Shown in pieces: positions 9,185 to 17,100 of a stretch of DNA of 64,000 nucleotides. Within the stretch, counting starts at the first letter, position 1. Every line of letters begins with the position of its first letter. The position numbers and the translations under genes were made by a program. The notes beneath the pieces are model-generated. The model was not told the DNA's origin. It searched no databases and saw only the letters and a program-made list of their open reading frames with translations. The stretch is from Sutcliffiella deserti. Lineage in GTDB: Bacteria > Bacillota > Bacilli > Bacillales > Bacillaceae_I. The stretch lies in NCBI RefSeq assembly GCF_020037475.1, contig NZ_JAIQDB010000001.1, forward strand, positions 496,001-560,000, written 5' to 3'.

Positions 9185-9895
9185 TTAAAGCTGACGAAGC
9201 TCTTGTTTAATTTCAGTTTTTGATTTCGTTTTTTCATCTATATCTTTGATTTTCCGGGCCGGTGTTCCAGCTACCACAGTATACGGTGCTACATCTTCAA
9301 TTACAATCGCACCTGCAGCTACAACTGCCCCTTTTCCTACAGTTACACCTTCAAGTACCACTGCATTAGCTCCAATCACTACGTCGTCCTCTACGATAAC
9401 GGGTTTTGCAGAAGGTGGTTCAATTACACCCGCCAGAACAGTTCCTGCTCCGATGTGACAGTTTTTACCTACTGTTGCGCGACCACCAAGAACCACATTC
9501 ATGTCAATCATGGTACCTTCTCCTACAACAGCACCTATATTGATTGAAGCACCCATCATGATGACAGCATTGTTGCCAATTTCCACTTGGTCACGAATGA
9601 TAGCACCAGGTTCAATTCGGGCTTTAACATCTTTAAGGTCCAATAATGGAATAGCAGAATTTCTGCGATCATTTTCGACAACATAATCCTCTATTTTTGC
9701 TGAATTATCTTTTAAAACTGCTTCAATTTCATTCCATTCACCAAAAACGACCCCACTGTTGCCATTAATAAAAGTTTTAGAAGAAGCTCCAAAGTCAACT
9801 CCATCCAATTCTCCTTTTATATATACCTTAACCGGCGTTGATTTTGTACTATTTTGAATAAAAGAGATAATTTCATTTGCATCCATCATTTTCAT
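9185..9895 (-). CDS. dapH: Tetrahydrodipicolinate N-acetyltransferase DapH (YkuQ)
   Basis: This enzyme transfers an acetyl group from acetyl-CoA to tetrahydrodipicolinate, the first step of the acetylase route to diaminopimelate. The 236-residue protein has an N-terminal domain (1-90) and a left-handed beta helix of hexapeptide repeats (about 90-210, for example [20 protein letters not shown]). It is nearly identical in plan and length to B. subtilis DapH, including the start [26 protein letters not shown] precedes the ATG. It is first in the dapH-dapL operon. Confidence 0.96.
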   Translation of the reverse strand: MKMMDANEIISFIQNSTKSTPVKVYIKGELDGVDFGASSKTFINGNSGVVFGEWNEIEAVLKDNSAKIEDYVVENDRRNSAIPLLDLKDVKARIEPGAIIRDQVEIGNNAVIMMGASINIGAVVGEGTMIDMNVVLGGRATVGKNCHIGAGTVLAGVIEPPSAKPVIVEDDVVIGANAVVLEGVTVGKGAVVAAGAIVIEDVAPYTVVAGTPARKIKDIDEKTKSKTEIKQELRQL

Positions 9896-9991
9896 TATGT
9901 ATTCCTCCTAAAACTTGATGTCTTTATTCCTTTACTCTATCAAACAAAAAAAAATGTGACAAGTTTAAATTGCGTAGCTTATATAAAATCA

Positions 9992-10009
9992 TGCGGTATG
10001 GACTCCGCA
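9992..10009 (-). terminator. Probable terminator of the DUF368 gene
   Basis: The hairpin TGCGG / CCGCA with an 8-nt loop is followed on the minus strand by TGATTTTAT. The stem is short, so efficiency is uncertain. It lies 27 nt after the DUF368 gene stop. Confidence 0.55.
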
Positions 10010-10035
10010 CGATTCATACCTATACCATTTGAACA

Positions 10036-10866
10036 TTAAACTGTTTTCTTTACCATCTTATCGTTCGCTTTACCAATAAATTGGACAATGATTATTCCCG
10101 CGATAAAGGTAATGATGCTCATGATATTTAGAAAGATGCTCGTGGAAATCCCAGGAAACACGACTACGGTAGAACCGAGTACCAGTCCGATAATAACAGC
10201 AAACGTAATCTTTGGATAAGCCTGCATTAAGAATTTTATAATCTTGCTACTTACAATAAATCCAACCGCTCCACCAGCAACTAAAACAAGAATAATTGGG
10301 ATATTAAGTGTATGGAGAGCATTTAGTGCCGTATAATACACGCCAAGAATCAAAAGCATTAAAGATCCGCTGACGCCTGGAAGAAGCATCGTCATACTAG
10401 CTATCCACCCTGCAAAAAATAGGCCAATTGCAGAAGTAAGTGTTAATGATTCAATAGGAGCCATGGAAGATTCTTTTAAAACAGCCATGGAAGCAACCAA
10501 GATAAATGCGACAACAAGTGAAGCATAATGTCGTTTAGTAAAAGTAGTCTTCAATTGTGATTCTTTTACCAATAAGGGTAAAATACCTATAATCAGTCCC
10601 AAAAATAAAAACTGTGTAGGCTGATAGTAATTTTCGATAAAATAAGTAATAATTTTGCTAAAAAGGAGGATTGCTGTACCAACTCCAAGAACTAGCGGCA
10701 ATAAAAAGCGGAGATGAGTTAGCCAGTCCTTACTGAAAAATCCACTGATCGCATCTATTAGTCTGTCATAAATTCCTAAGATGAAAGCAATTGTTCCTCC
10801 GCTAACACCCGGAACAACATCGCTGATTCCCATTAACATTCCACGAAAAATATTTTTCCATTCCAT
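10036..10866 (-). CDS. DUF368 (PopT-like) membrane protein, probable undecaprenyl-phosphate flippase
   Basis: This is a polytopic membrane protein of 276 residues with about eight helices. The N-terminal motif GISDVVPGVSGGTIAFILG and the related internal motif MLLPGVSGSLMLLILG mark the DUF368 family. Members such as PopT have been shown to recycle undecaprenyl phosphate across the membrane, the lipid carrier of cell-wall synthesis. Assignment here is by family only. Its place upstream of dapH-dapL, which supply peptidoglycan precursor, fits a cell-wall role, but dapH seems to be transcribed separately. Confidence 0.8.
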   Translation of the reverse strand: MEWKNIFRGMLMGISDVVPGVSGGTIAFILGIYDRLIDAISGFFSKDWLTHLRFLLPLVLGVGTAILLFSKIITYFIENYYQPTQFLFLGLIIGILPLLVKESQLKTTFTKRHYASLVVAFILVASMAVLKESSMAPIESLTLTSAIGLFFAGWIASMTMLLPGVSGSLMLLILGVYYTALNALHTLNIPIILVLVAGGAVGFIVSSKIIKFLMQAYPKITFAVIIGLVLGSTVVVFPGISTSIFLNIMSIITFIAGIIIVQFIGKANDKMVKKTV

Positions 10867-11075
10867 ACAAACGTTCCACCCTTGGTATTTAGTCTAGTTC
10901 ACTCAAGTTTATATGATACTATTTTTACTTTCGATAATCCAACAAAAACTTAGAGTCTTTCATGATATTTGACGAATAAAGCCTGAAAAGAAATCAACAG
11001 TTATATTTTTACTGCTCTTTTCCTGCTAAATAGGGAGTTATTCATCGGAACAAGAGGGCATTAGCATTGAGATAA

Positions 11076-11966
11076 CTACTTACCCATATCTTTTTTAGCT
11101 GGTGCACTTTCATTCAACACAGCTAAAAACGCTTCGACTTGCTTTAATTGGAACGCTGACTCATAACCAATCAGCCAAGTATCCCTATGCAAACTAGAAG
11201 CTTCCTTTTGCGATAATGGAATTTTGTTAATCTGATCGTACTCTTCTTGCAATGTAATGGAAGGCAGGATTGCATAACCTATCCCGTTTAGTGCCATTTG
11301 TTTACATGTTTCAATTTGGTCCACCACAATGGTCCTTTTAGGAGGCGTCTGAAACTTCTTATGCCACCAAACGTGAATTTCTTGGTAATAAGTAGAATCG
11401 CTTTTAAATTGAATAAAAGGTCGTTCAGTATATTGAAGTTCTTCCAAGCTTTCTATTTCCGTATCGACTACATACAGATCATCACTTAACAAGTGTTGCT
11501 TCACACCCTTCCACTCCGGATTACCACGAATGATTCCAAGGTGAACTTCATCTTCATACAAACTTTTTACAATTTCACTACTCCAACCAGTGATTAGGGA
11601 TACCTTGGCACTGGGATATCTTTGAAGATATTTTTTCAAAACTTTTGGAAGCCAATACTGTCCTATTATCGTTGCTACTGCAATTTTCAATGTTCCATAT
11701 ACTTCTTTTTCCAATGAAAAGATTTCTTCCCGTACTTTAGCATCCTTTGAGAGTACTTCCTCTGCAAACTCCACTATTTTTTCTCCTGCAGGAGTAATTA
11801 ATAACCCTTTTTGTGTTCGAATAAAAATCTTTGTATTCCAATTCTTTTCAATACTTTGTAGTCGCTGTGATAAAGCTGGTTGTGAAACAAATAACCGCTC
11901 TGCTGCTTTTCTCATATTTTTTTCCTTAGCCAAAACAGAAAGAATATGAAATTCTGATGAGTTCAT
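11076..11966 (-). CDS. ccpC: LysR-type regulator CcpC
   Basis: CcpC is a citrate-responsive LysR-type repressor of the citrate synthase and aconitase genes. The 296-residue protein has a winged helix-turn-helix at 1-60 (MRKAAERLFVSQPALSQRLQ) and an effector domain with GTLKIAVATIIGQYWLPKVL and SLITGWSSE, which match CcpC rather than other LysR proteins. The locus equals B. subtilis ykuM. A dyad ATAA-N7-TTAT, the CcpC recognition pattern, lies 15 bp upstream of the start, which suggests autoregulation. Confidence 0.93.
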   Translation of the reverse strand: MNSSEFHILSVLAKEKNMRKAAERLFVSQPALSQRLQSIEKNWNTKIFIRTQKGLLITPAGEKIVEFAEEVLSKDAKVREEIFSLEKEVYGTLKIAVATIIGQYWLPKVLKKYLQRYPSAKVSLITGWSSEIVKSLYEDEVHLGIIRGNPEWKGVKQHLLSDDLYVVDTEIESLEELQYTERPFIQFKSDSTYYQEIHVWWHKKFQTPPKRTIVVDQIETCKQMALNGIGYAILPSITLQEEYDQINKIPLSQKEASSLHRDTWLIGYESAFQLKQVEAFLAVLNESAPAKKDMGK

Positions 11967-11981
11967 AAATTACCCCTTGTT

Positions 11982-11996
11982 ATAAGTTTTCCTTAT
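11982..11996. promoter_or_regulatory. Candidate CcpC operator (ATAA-N7-TTAT)
   Basis: The sequence ATAAGTTTTCCTTAT fits the dyad ATAA-N7-TTAT known for CcpC sites at citB and citZ. It lies between ccpC and the divergent TauE gene and could control both. Confidence 0.6.
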
Positions 11997-12086
11997 ATTA
12001 TATCTTAAATATTTCAATATTTCATTATGACTACTGATTTCATATAATAAAAAGGGAATAACATCCTGCAAAGAGGCGGAGAAGAT

Positions 12087-12824
12087 ATGGAGCATTCCTA
12101 TTTTTTACTTATTTTTATTGGATTTATCGCTACCTTTATTGGTACTTTAGGTGGCGGTGGTGGCCTTATAAGCTTTCCTGCTATGCTTTTACTTGGAGTG
12201 CCAATACATGCCGCAATTGCAGCAAACAAATTCTCAAATACCTTAAGCTCCACAAGCAGCTTTTACAGCATTTGGAAACGAAAGGAAGTGAATTTAAGAC
12301 CCGGATTAAAAATCGTACCTTTTACGTTGATTGGTGGCCTACTAGGTGCTTTAATTGCTTCTAGTCTCTCAGAGGATCTTCTGTTAAGAATCGCCATTAT
12401 TTTGTTAATCTCTGCTACTGGATTGAATATTTACAAGTCTCGAATCAAAAAGGACTTTAGCAGTCAAACACCACAAAAGTTGTTTTATCCAACATATATC
12501 TTTATTGGAGCATATGATGGTTTATTTGGACCAGGTCAAGCAACTCTTCTTATGCATTCATTTTTAAACGCGGGATATTCTTTTCTTACTAGCATCGGTT
12601 TAACAAGGCTTCAAACACTTTCAAGTTGTCTGATTTCCTTTACTGTATATTTATCTATGGGGTTATTTGACTGGAAAGTTGGAGTTATGCTTGGTATTGG
12701 TTCCATTCTTGGCGCTCAAACGGCGGTAGCCTATGCACCAAAAATAGCTCATTTACCTTGGAAAAAGATATTAACCGGATTTTCTATTTTTTTAATTATT
12801 TATCTAATACTTAAAATTTTGTAA
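12087..12824 (+). CDS. TauE/SafE-family membrane transporter
   Basis: This is a membrane protein of 245 residues with about eight helices. The repeated glycine-rich motif GTLGGGGGLISFPAMLLLG (about 20-38) and the second-half GAYDGLFGPGQAT are typical of the TauE/SafE family, which exports or imports sulfur-containing anions or organic acids. The actual substrate is not shown. It is divergent from ccpC, separated by 120 bp with a candidate CcpC site, and forms an operon with the next gene. GAGGCGGAG precedes the ATG. Confidence 0.88.
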   Translation: MEHSYFLLIFIGFIATFIGTLGGGGGLISFPAMLLLGVPIHAAIAANKFSNTLSSTSSFYSIWKRKEVNLRPGLKIVPFTLIGGLLGALIASSLSEDLLLRIAIILLISATGLNIYKSRIKKDFSSQTPQKLFYPTYIFIGAYDGLFGPGQATLLMHSFLNAGYSFLTSIGLTRLQTLSSCLISFTVYLSMGLFDWKVGVMLGIGSILGAQTAVAYAPKIAHLPWKKILTGFSIFLIIYLILKIL

Positions 12825-12839
12825 GCGAAGGAGAAAGCT

Positions 12840-13211
12840 ATGAAAATTTCTGTCAAGCGACTACACCATATTCAACTTTGCATTCCTTTTGGAAAAGAAA
12901 ATAGAGCGAGAGAGTTTTATTCCAATTTGTTGGGATTCAAAGAAATAACCAAGCCTGCCTCTCTACTAGCAAATGGAGGACTGTGGTATAGAGTCGGTGA
13001 TATAGAGCTTCATATTGGAGTGGAAAATATAATAGAAGAAAAAAGCAAAAGACATCCTGCCTTTGAAGTTGAAGATATTGAGGATGCGAAACAATATTTG
13101 TTATCTAAAAAAGTAAGGGTAAAAGAGGAAACTCCAATTCCTAATGTGAACCGCTTTAGTTTTTTTGACCCATTCGGAAACCGTATAGAGCTTTTAGAAC
13201 TACATTCCTGA
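12840..13211 (+). CDS. VOC-superfamily (glyoxalase/dioxygenase-like) protein
   Basis: This is a soluble protein of 123 residues with one vicinal-oxygen-chelate fold. It begins with LHHIQLCIPFGKENRAREFY, shows ELHIGVE in the middle and ends with FFDPFGNRIELLEL, the usual metal-ligand positions (His, His, Glu). The substrate is unknown. It starts 15 bp after the TauE gene with GAAGGAG before the ATG, so the two are co-transcribed; a shared substrate is possible but not supported directly. Confidence 0.88.
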   Translation: MKISVKRLHHIQLCIPFGKENRAREFYSNLLGFKEITKPASLLANGGLWYRVGDIELHIGVENIIEEKSKRHPAFEVEDIEDAKQYLLSKKVRVKEETPIPNVNRFSFFDPFGNRIELLELHS

Positions 13212-13298
13212 GATTCCTAAAAGGATCATCTGAAAAAGCATTTCCTTACAGTCTGGTTAAGGAATTTTAACCTAAACCTATTGTATTACATTTAGCAT

Positions 13299-13340
13299 AA
13301 AAGGCAGGAAAAAGAGTGTATCTTTTCCTGCCCTTATTTA
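13299..13340. terminator. Bidirectional terminator
   Basis: The stem GGCAGGAAAA / TTTTCCTGCC has A-rich and T-rich flanks on both sides. It sits between the convergent VOC and DHA2 transporter genes. Confidence 0.88.
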
Positions 13341-13363
13341 GAGAAGCTTTTTGAGTTGCCCTT

Positions 13364-14872
13364 CTACTCTTTTTTGGGTAGCAGTAGTATAAGACAAAAG
13401 CTAATTACAGCAAATACTCCAACAACAATATAGACCGTATGCAAAGCCGAAGTGAGTCCATCCTGCAAGAGGAATCTCATAGAATCTGATAGTTGATTTC
13501 TTTGTTCTTCATTTAATAAAAGCGTCGTGGAATCAAGCGAAAATTCTTCACTTACTCCGTTATTTCTTAAATGTTCTTGAATTCGAGAGTTTAAAATCCC
13601 TCCAAGTAATGCTGCGCCTATCGTACTTCCAAGCGTTCTCATAAACATATTCGAAGCTGTAGCGACTCCACGCTTTTGCCAAGGAACAGTACTTTGTATG
13701 GAAACAATAAAAGCAGTGGTTGAAAACCCCATCCCTATACCTATCATAAAGGAACCAAACGCAGCCATTACCGGCCCATCTTCCGGACTTAAAGACATAA
13801 ATATAATGCTTCCAAAGATTAAAGCCACGCCTCCGATAATCGATGTAGTTCGAAAACCTATTTTTAATAAGGTTCTTCCTGCAATCATTGCCGCTATCGG
13901 CCACCCGATAGACATCGTAGTTAACGTAAATCCTGCAACGATTGCCGGTTTCTCCATTACCCCTTGAACAAACGCTGGAAGAAAACTGGATATACCTATC
14001 AGCATTACTCCAGTCGTTAAAGAAGTACTGTTTGCAATTAGAATAGAGCGCTCTTTCCACAAATCAAACGGCATCATGGGATCTACCGCTCTTTTCTCCT
14101 GATATAGGAACAACATAAAAGTAACAACTGATAGAGCCACTAGGCCTAAGATAGGTGCAGATAGCCAAGGAAAGCGCACACCGCCTTCTACCAGAACATA
14201 CATCAAGCTACTAACTGAAAGGAACAACAGTCCTGCTCCTGCATAATCAATTGAATGTTTTTTCTTTTCCACTCCTTCATGCAAAAACAAGAAAAGACCA
14301 ATGATTGCCAAAATCCCAAGTGGTATGTTAACCCAAAATACATAACGCCAGCTTACGTACTGAACTAACACTCCACCAATTGCCGGTCCTAAAATAGCGG
14401 AAATTCCCCAAACACTCGATAAATAACCCTGGATTTTTGCCCTTTCCTCTTTTGTATACATGTCACCTACTATAGTGGATGCTATCGGCATCACAGCACC
14501 GGCTCCAAACCCTTGAATAAATCGAAATACTATTAGCATCTCAATGGATTGAGCCATTCCACAAAGAATAGAGCCTATTAAAAATACAACAATACCAAAT
14601 GTTAAAATAGGCTTTCTGCCGAACAAATCTGAAAGCTTACCATATATCAATACAGTAACAGCATTCATTAACAAATAGGAAGAAAACACCCAGCTATATA
14701 AGGAGAATCCTCCCAAATCTGCAGCTATTGCGGGCATTGCAGTGGAGACTATTGTCGCTTCCACCGCAGCCATAAACATCGCAAGCATAATGGCAGCCAA
14801 TACAAAAGGACGCTTCGTTTTTTTTGGTGAAGTTAGTCCCAAAGCCATTCTTTCTTCAACCGCTGTACCCAT
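13364..14872 (-). CDS. DHA2-family (EmrB/QacA-type) multidrug exporter
   Basis: This is a proton-coupled efflux protein of 502 residues with 14 predicted helices. Motif A is seen as GKLSDLFGRKP (about 80) and motif C as GWGISAILGPAIGG-like sequence (VWGISAILGPAIGG, about 155). The ATG at 14872 has AGAAGGGGA 7 nt upstream, so I prefer it to the TTG at 14896. It is single-gene. The drug or metabolite exported is not predictable. It is a different subfamily member from the DHA2 gene at 61520. Confidence 0.9.
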   Translation of the reverse strand: MGTAVEERMALGLTSPKKTKRPFVLAAIMLAMFMAAVEATIVSTAMPAIAADLGGFSLYSWVFSSYLLMNAVTVLIYGKLSDLFGRKPILTFGIVVFLIGSILCGMAQSIEMLIVFRFIQGFGAGAVMPIASTIVGDMYTKEERAKIQGYLSSVWGISAILGPAIGGVLVQYVSWRYVFWVNIPLGILAIIGLFLFLHEGVEKKKHSIDYAGAGLLFLSVSSLMYVLVEGGVRFPWLSAPILGLVALSVVTFMLFLYQEKRAVDPMMPFDLWKERSILIANSTSLTTGVMLIGISSFLPAFVQGVMEKPAIVAGFTLTTMSIGWPIAAMIAGRTLLKIGFRTTSIIGGVALIFGSIIFMSLSPEDGPVMAAFGSFMIGIGMGFSTTAFIVSIQSTVPWQKRGVATASNMFMRTLGSTIGAALLGGILNSRIQEHLRNNGVSEEFSLDSTTLLLNEEQRNQLSDSMRFLLQDGLTSALHTVYIVVGVFAVISFCLILLLPKKE

Positions 14873-14960
14873 TGCCTTTCCCCTTCTCTGTATCAAATTC
14901 CAACTACGAACTATTATTTCGTGCCTCTATGTAAATTGTACCCTTAAAAAATCTCTATGC

Positions 14961-15120
14961 CAACCAGAAATGCGAAAGCGGCTCGTTCAGCTCCGACGGG
15001 CATAAGACAGATTTCTGAAAGAGGTTGCTTTTCACCTCTGTAAGAAAGCTGACTTATGACCCGAGGAGCTAGCCGCTGCAGCTAGACAACCAGAAATGCG
15101 AAAGCGGCTCGTTCAGCTCC
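14961..15120. repeat. Family 3 palindromic element with partial tandem copy
   Basis: A 126-bp unit (14961-15086) is followed by the first 34 bp of a second copy (15087-15120), identical to 14961-14994. Inside the unit, AGCGGCT, AGCTCC, CGGG and CATAAG pair with CTTATG, CCCG, GGAGCT and AGCCGCT to make a long interrupted hairpin, with an inner stem AGAGGT / ACCTCT. It is GC-rich and non-coding. Confidence 0.8.
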
Positions 15121-15121
15121 A

Positions 15122-15146
15122 AATAAAAAAGACCTCATAAAGGTCT
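15122..15146 (-). terminator. Terminator of darB
   Basis: The stem AGACCT / AGGTCT is followed on the minus strand by TTTTTTATTT, directly after the darB stop codon. Confidence 0.85.
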
Positions 15147-15148
15147 CC

Positions 15149-15589
15149 TTATTTGTTAAGTTTTTGGAAATGGGTACTTAGTCGTTCTAGTATACTTCTT
15201 CTCGTGAGAATACCTTCAAATACATGCTCATTATTTTCCACACATACAAAAGGATGGTTTACAAGGAGCTCTAATCCTTTTTCCACACTATCACTTAAGC
15301 TCAAGCGGGGGATTTCTTTGTTCATAACATCTTCTACCACCATCTTATCTAAACGATCAAATTCAATCCGCTCTAACCCAAGGATGGAATCCATTATTTG
15401 TGTCGTACTTACCAAACCATGTAATTGATATTTAGCATCTAATACAGGTACTGCAGTATACCCTGTCTTTGTTAACACCAAAAGAGAATGCTCTAAATTA
15501 TTCCGTACCTGTACATGCGCCACTCTCTCTACAGGTATAATTAAATCAGGAAGTGTAGTTCCCAAAAATTCCTTATGGAGACTAATCAT
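15149..15589 (-). CDS. darB: Cyclic di-AMP receptor DarB (YkuL/CbpB)
   Basis: This is a CBS-domain-pair protein of 146 residues in the cytosol. CBS motifs cover about residues 15-70 (NNLEHSLLVLTKTGYTAVPVL region) and 80-140 (VFEGILTRRSILERL). The sequence matches B. subtilis YkuL, now DarB, which binds c-di-AMP and, when free, acts on Rel and pyruvate carboxylase. GAGGAAG precedes the ATG. It is downstream of abbA but separated by a terminator, so it should have its own promoter. Confidence 0.93.
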   Translation of the reverse strand: MISLHKEFLGTTLPDLIIPVERVAHVQVRNNLEHSLLVLTKTGYTAVPVLDAKYQLHGLVSTTQIMDSILGLERIEFDRLDKMVVEDVMNKEIPRLSLSDSVEKGLELLVNHPFVCVENNEHVFEGILTRRSILERLSTHFQKLNK

Positions 15590-15724
15590 GAATGTTCTTC
15601 CTCTCTTTATTTACTTTCATTATTATATATATATGATACATCTCATTATTAACCAAACTTATTGTAGCACAAATCTAATATCAACTCGAGTTTTTCCCTT
15701 CATCCCCCCTCGCTTTTAGTTCGA

Positions 15725-15752
15725 CAAAAAAGTTGCCCATTTATAGAGCAAC
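15725..15752 (-). terminator. Terminator of the ykuJ/ykuK-abbA side
   Basis: The stem GTTGCTC / GGGCAAC (one G-T pair) is followed on the minus strand by TTTTTT. It lies about 120 bp downstream of abbA and upstream of darB. Confidence 0.75.
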
Positions 15753-15874
15753 CATAATATGTAGGATATATTAAGCACCACCGTTGATTTCAGCACTACA
15801 CCTCAGAAAGCGACTAGAACAGAAATCAACAGCAGAATAAAAAAGAACCAAAACTTTTCAAGAAGAAACAATAT

Positions 15875-16045
15875 TTATGAGATTTTATTAAAAATTTGAA
15901 CTAATTTTTTATAAGTTTCACTTTCTAGTTTCTTATCACCAATTTCGATGTCGTTTATTTCATTAGCTACTAGTTCTTTCGCCATATTGGAAGATATTAA
16001 TAATGATACAAGTAGCTCTTTATCCTCATCTGTAAATCCCAACAT
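15875..16045 (-). CDS. abbA: AbbA, antirepressor of AbrB
   Basis: This is a small protein of 56 residues. Its sequence contains FTDEDKELLV, NEINDIEIG and ETYKKLV in order, matching the key parts of B. subtilis AbbA (65 residues), which binds AbrB and blocks its DNA binding during the transition to sporulation. The start ATG follows a near-perfect site GGGAGGTGATGG. The gene lies 20 bp after ykuK, as in B. subtilis (ykzF position). The N-terminus is about nine residues shorter than in B. subtilis. Confidence 0.9.
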   Translation of the reverse strand: MLGFTDEDKELLVSLLISSNMAKELVANEINDIEIGDKKLESETYKKLVQIFNKIS

Positions 16046-16065
16046 CCATCACCTCCCTTTTTCTT

Positions 16066-16584
16066 CTACTTTGTGTACCGGTGTGCATAACAAAAAGCTG
16101 CATACGCATCAGGCTTAATTTTTGCATCAAAGCCCATTGCTGTGATCCTTCCTGTCATTTCCTGAATAAAATCCCTTGTTGCTCCTTTTTGGCCAATATC
16201 AAGATGAATTTCGAATCTAAAATCAGCTCCTTGATCTAAATATGGTATGAGTAAATTTTGGATGATATCTAAGCGCTCATTGGTAAAAAGCATGGCAACT
16301 TCTTGACTTAGTGCTGTTTCAAGAGATATCTTTTCATGTAAACTGCGAATGGCTCTTTTGGCGACATAGGGTCTGATACATCCCCAAGCCCCTTTTCCTA
16401 TACGGTGCAGATGAATGGCCGTCATAAATTTTGTCTCTTTGGGATAAGTATGGGAATCAGTTCCAATAGACAATAAATAGGAAGCTTTCACATCCTTCTC
16501 AATAAAGGAGAAAATTTTCATATAAGCTTGTTCGAAAGTAAGGTAGCCGTGGGTAATATTATAAAACTTATTGGTGTTATCCAT
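16066..16584 (-). CDS. ykuK: YkuK, DUF458 RNase H-like protein
   Basis: This is a cytosolic protein of 172 residues of the YkuK/DUF458 family, predicted to have an RNase H-like fold. The acidic and histidine positions IGTDSHTYP (about 40), FEIHLDIGQKG (about 130) and KPDAYAAFCYAHRYTK at the C-terminus are characteristic. No reaction has been assigned. It is followed 20 bp later by abbA and the two probably share a transcript. Confidence 0.9.
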   Translation of the reverse strand: MDNTNKFYNITHGYLTFEQAYMKIFSFIEKDVKASYLLSIGTDSHTYPKETKFMTAIHLHRIGKGAWGCIRPYVAKRAIRSLHEKISLETALSQEVAMLFTNERLDIIQNLLIPYLDQGADFRFEIHLDIGQKGATRDFIQEMTGRITAMGFDAKIKPDAYAAFCYAHRYTK

Positions 16585-16879
16585 TGAGCCACTTCCTTTG
16601 TTGGGCTTTCCTACTTACTTATATGATGAAAGAAGCCAAAAAATTTACCTTTTTCAACCTAGGATAAGTTATAAGGCTAAATTAATCCGAACATAGGATG
16701 TTTTTTAAAACTTTGTTAAAACGCTGCTCTTGATTTCCGCAAAAGGTGCAACGATCTCGGAGCGGTGCTGGAGCCTAGTAACAGTCCTGCCCGTTATAAA
16801 ATTGTCATGTCTTGAATCCGATTGGACCTTCTCCCCTTACTATAGAATCTAACGGAATAGTTCCTTCTAGAAGAAACCA
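16585..16879. other. Intergenic region with a truncated Family 1 element
   Basis: About 300 bp between ykuK and the zinc-ribbon gene terminator. The region holds the ykuK promoter side and, at 16709-16776, the left part of a Family 1 element. The rest (16780-16878) is not recognisable; I see no open frame with a ribosome binding site. Confidence 0.45.
16709..16776. repeat. Family 1 remnant, left part only
   Basis: The stretch begins AACTTTGTTAAAACGCTGCT and continues through GATTTCCGCAAAAGG and GCGGTGCTGGAGCCT, then loses similarity. It equals roughly the first 70 bp of the full element; no right end follows. Confidence 0.7.
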
Positions 16880-16931
16880 AATAAAAAGACTGTAGACAAA
16901 CATCGATAATCATCGAGTTTGACTACAGTCT
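16880..16931 (-). terminator. Terminator of the zinc-ribbon gene
   Basis: A long interrupted hairpin (outer stem AGACTGTAG / CTACAGTCT, inner CAAAC / GTTTG and TCGATGA-type stem, 16887-16931) is followed on the minus strand by TTTTTATTT. It lies 14 nt after the small gene stop. Confidence 0.88.
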
Positions 16932-16944
16932 CAAATTAAAAGGT

Positions 16945-17085
16945 TTAACCCTTGCTTGTATGAATCTGTCGTTTTAAATATGCACAATGTGGACATTGAT
17001 AAATTATATTTTGATTGGATTGGGCGGTTAATACCTTATCAATAGCTTCTTCTTTGTTACATTTAGGACAGTGAACTAAAGGCAT
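16945..17085 (-). CDS. 46-residue zinc-ribbon protein
   Basis: This small protein has two CxxC pairs (HCPKC at 5-9, QCPHC at 30-34) spaced as in a zinc ribbon, and a basic C-terminus (YLKRQIHTSKG). No helix-turn-helix or enzyme motif is present. The ATG lies 13 nt after AGGAG, which overlaps the stop codon of the YueI-like gene (TAGGAG), so translation looks coupled to that gene. Its own terminator follows. I do not recognise a named family. Nucleic-acid binding or a redox role is possible. Confidence 0.75.
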   Translation of the reverse strand: MPLVHCPKCNKEEAIDKVLTAQSNQNIIYQCPHCAYLKRQIHTSKG

Positions 17086-17100
17086 CAAGAAAAACCACTC

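Noticed and set aside
13560-14060. 166-residue frame inside the DHA2 exporter gene
   Set aside because: It is the same strand in another frame of a clear transporter gene, with no binding site and a composition unlike a protein.
15784-15834. Short palindrome GTTGATTTC / GAAATCAAC as a Family 1 copy
   Set aside because: It has neither terminal sequence and only one shared word, so membership cannot be supported.
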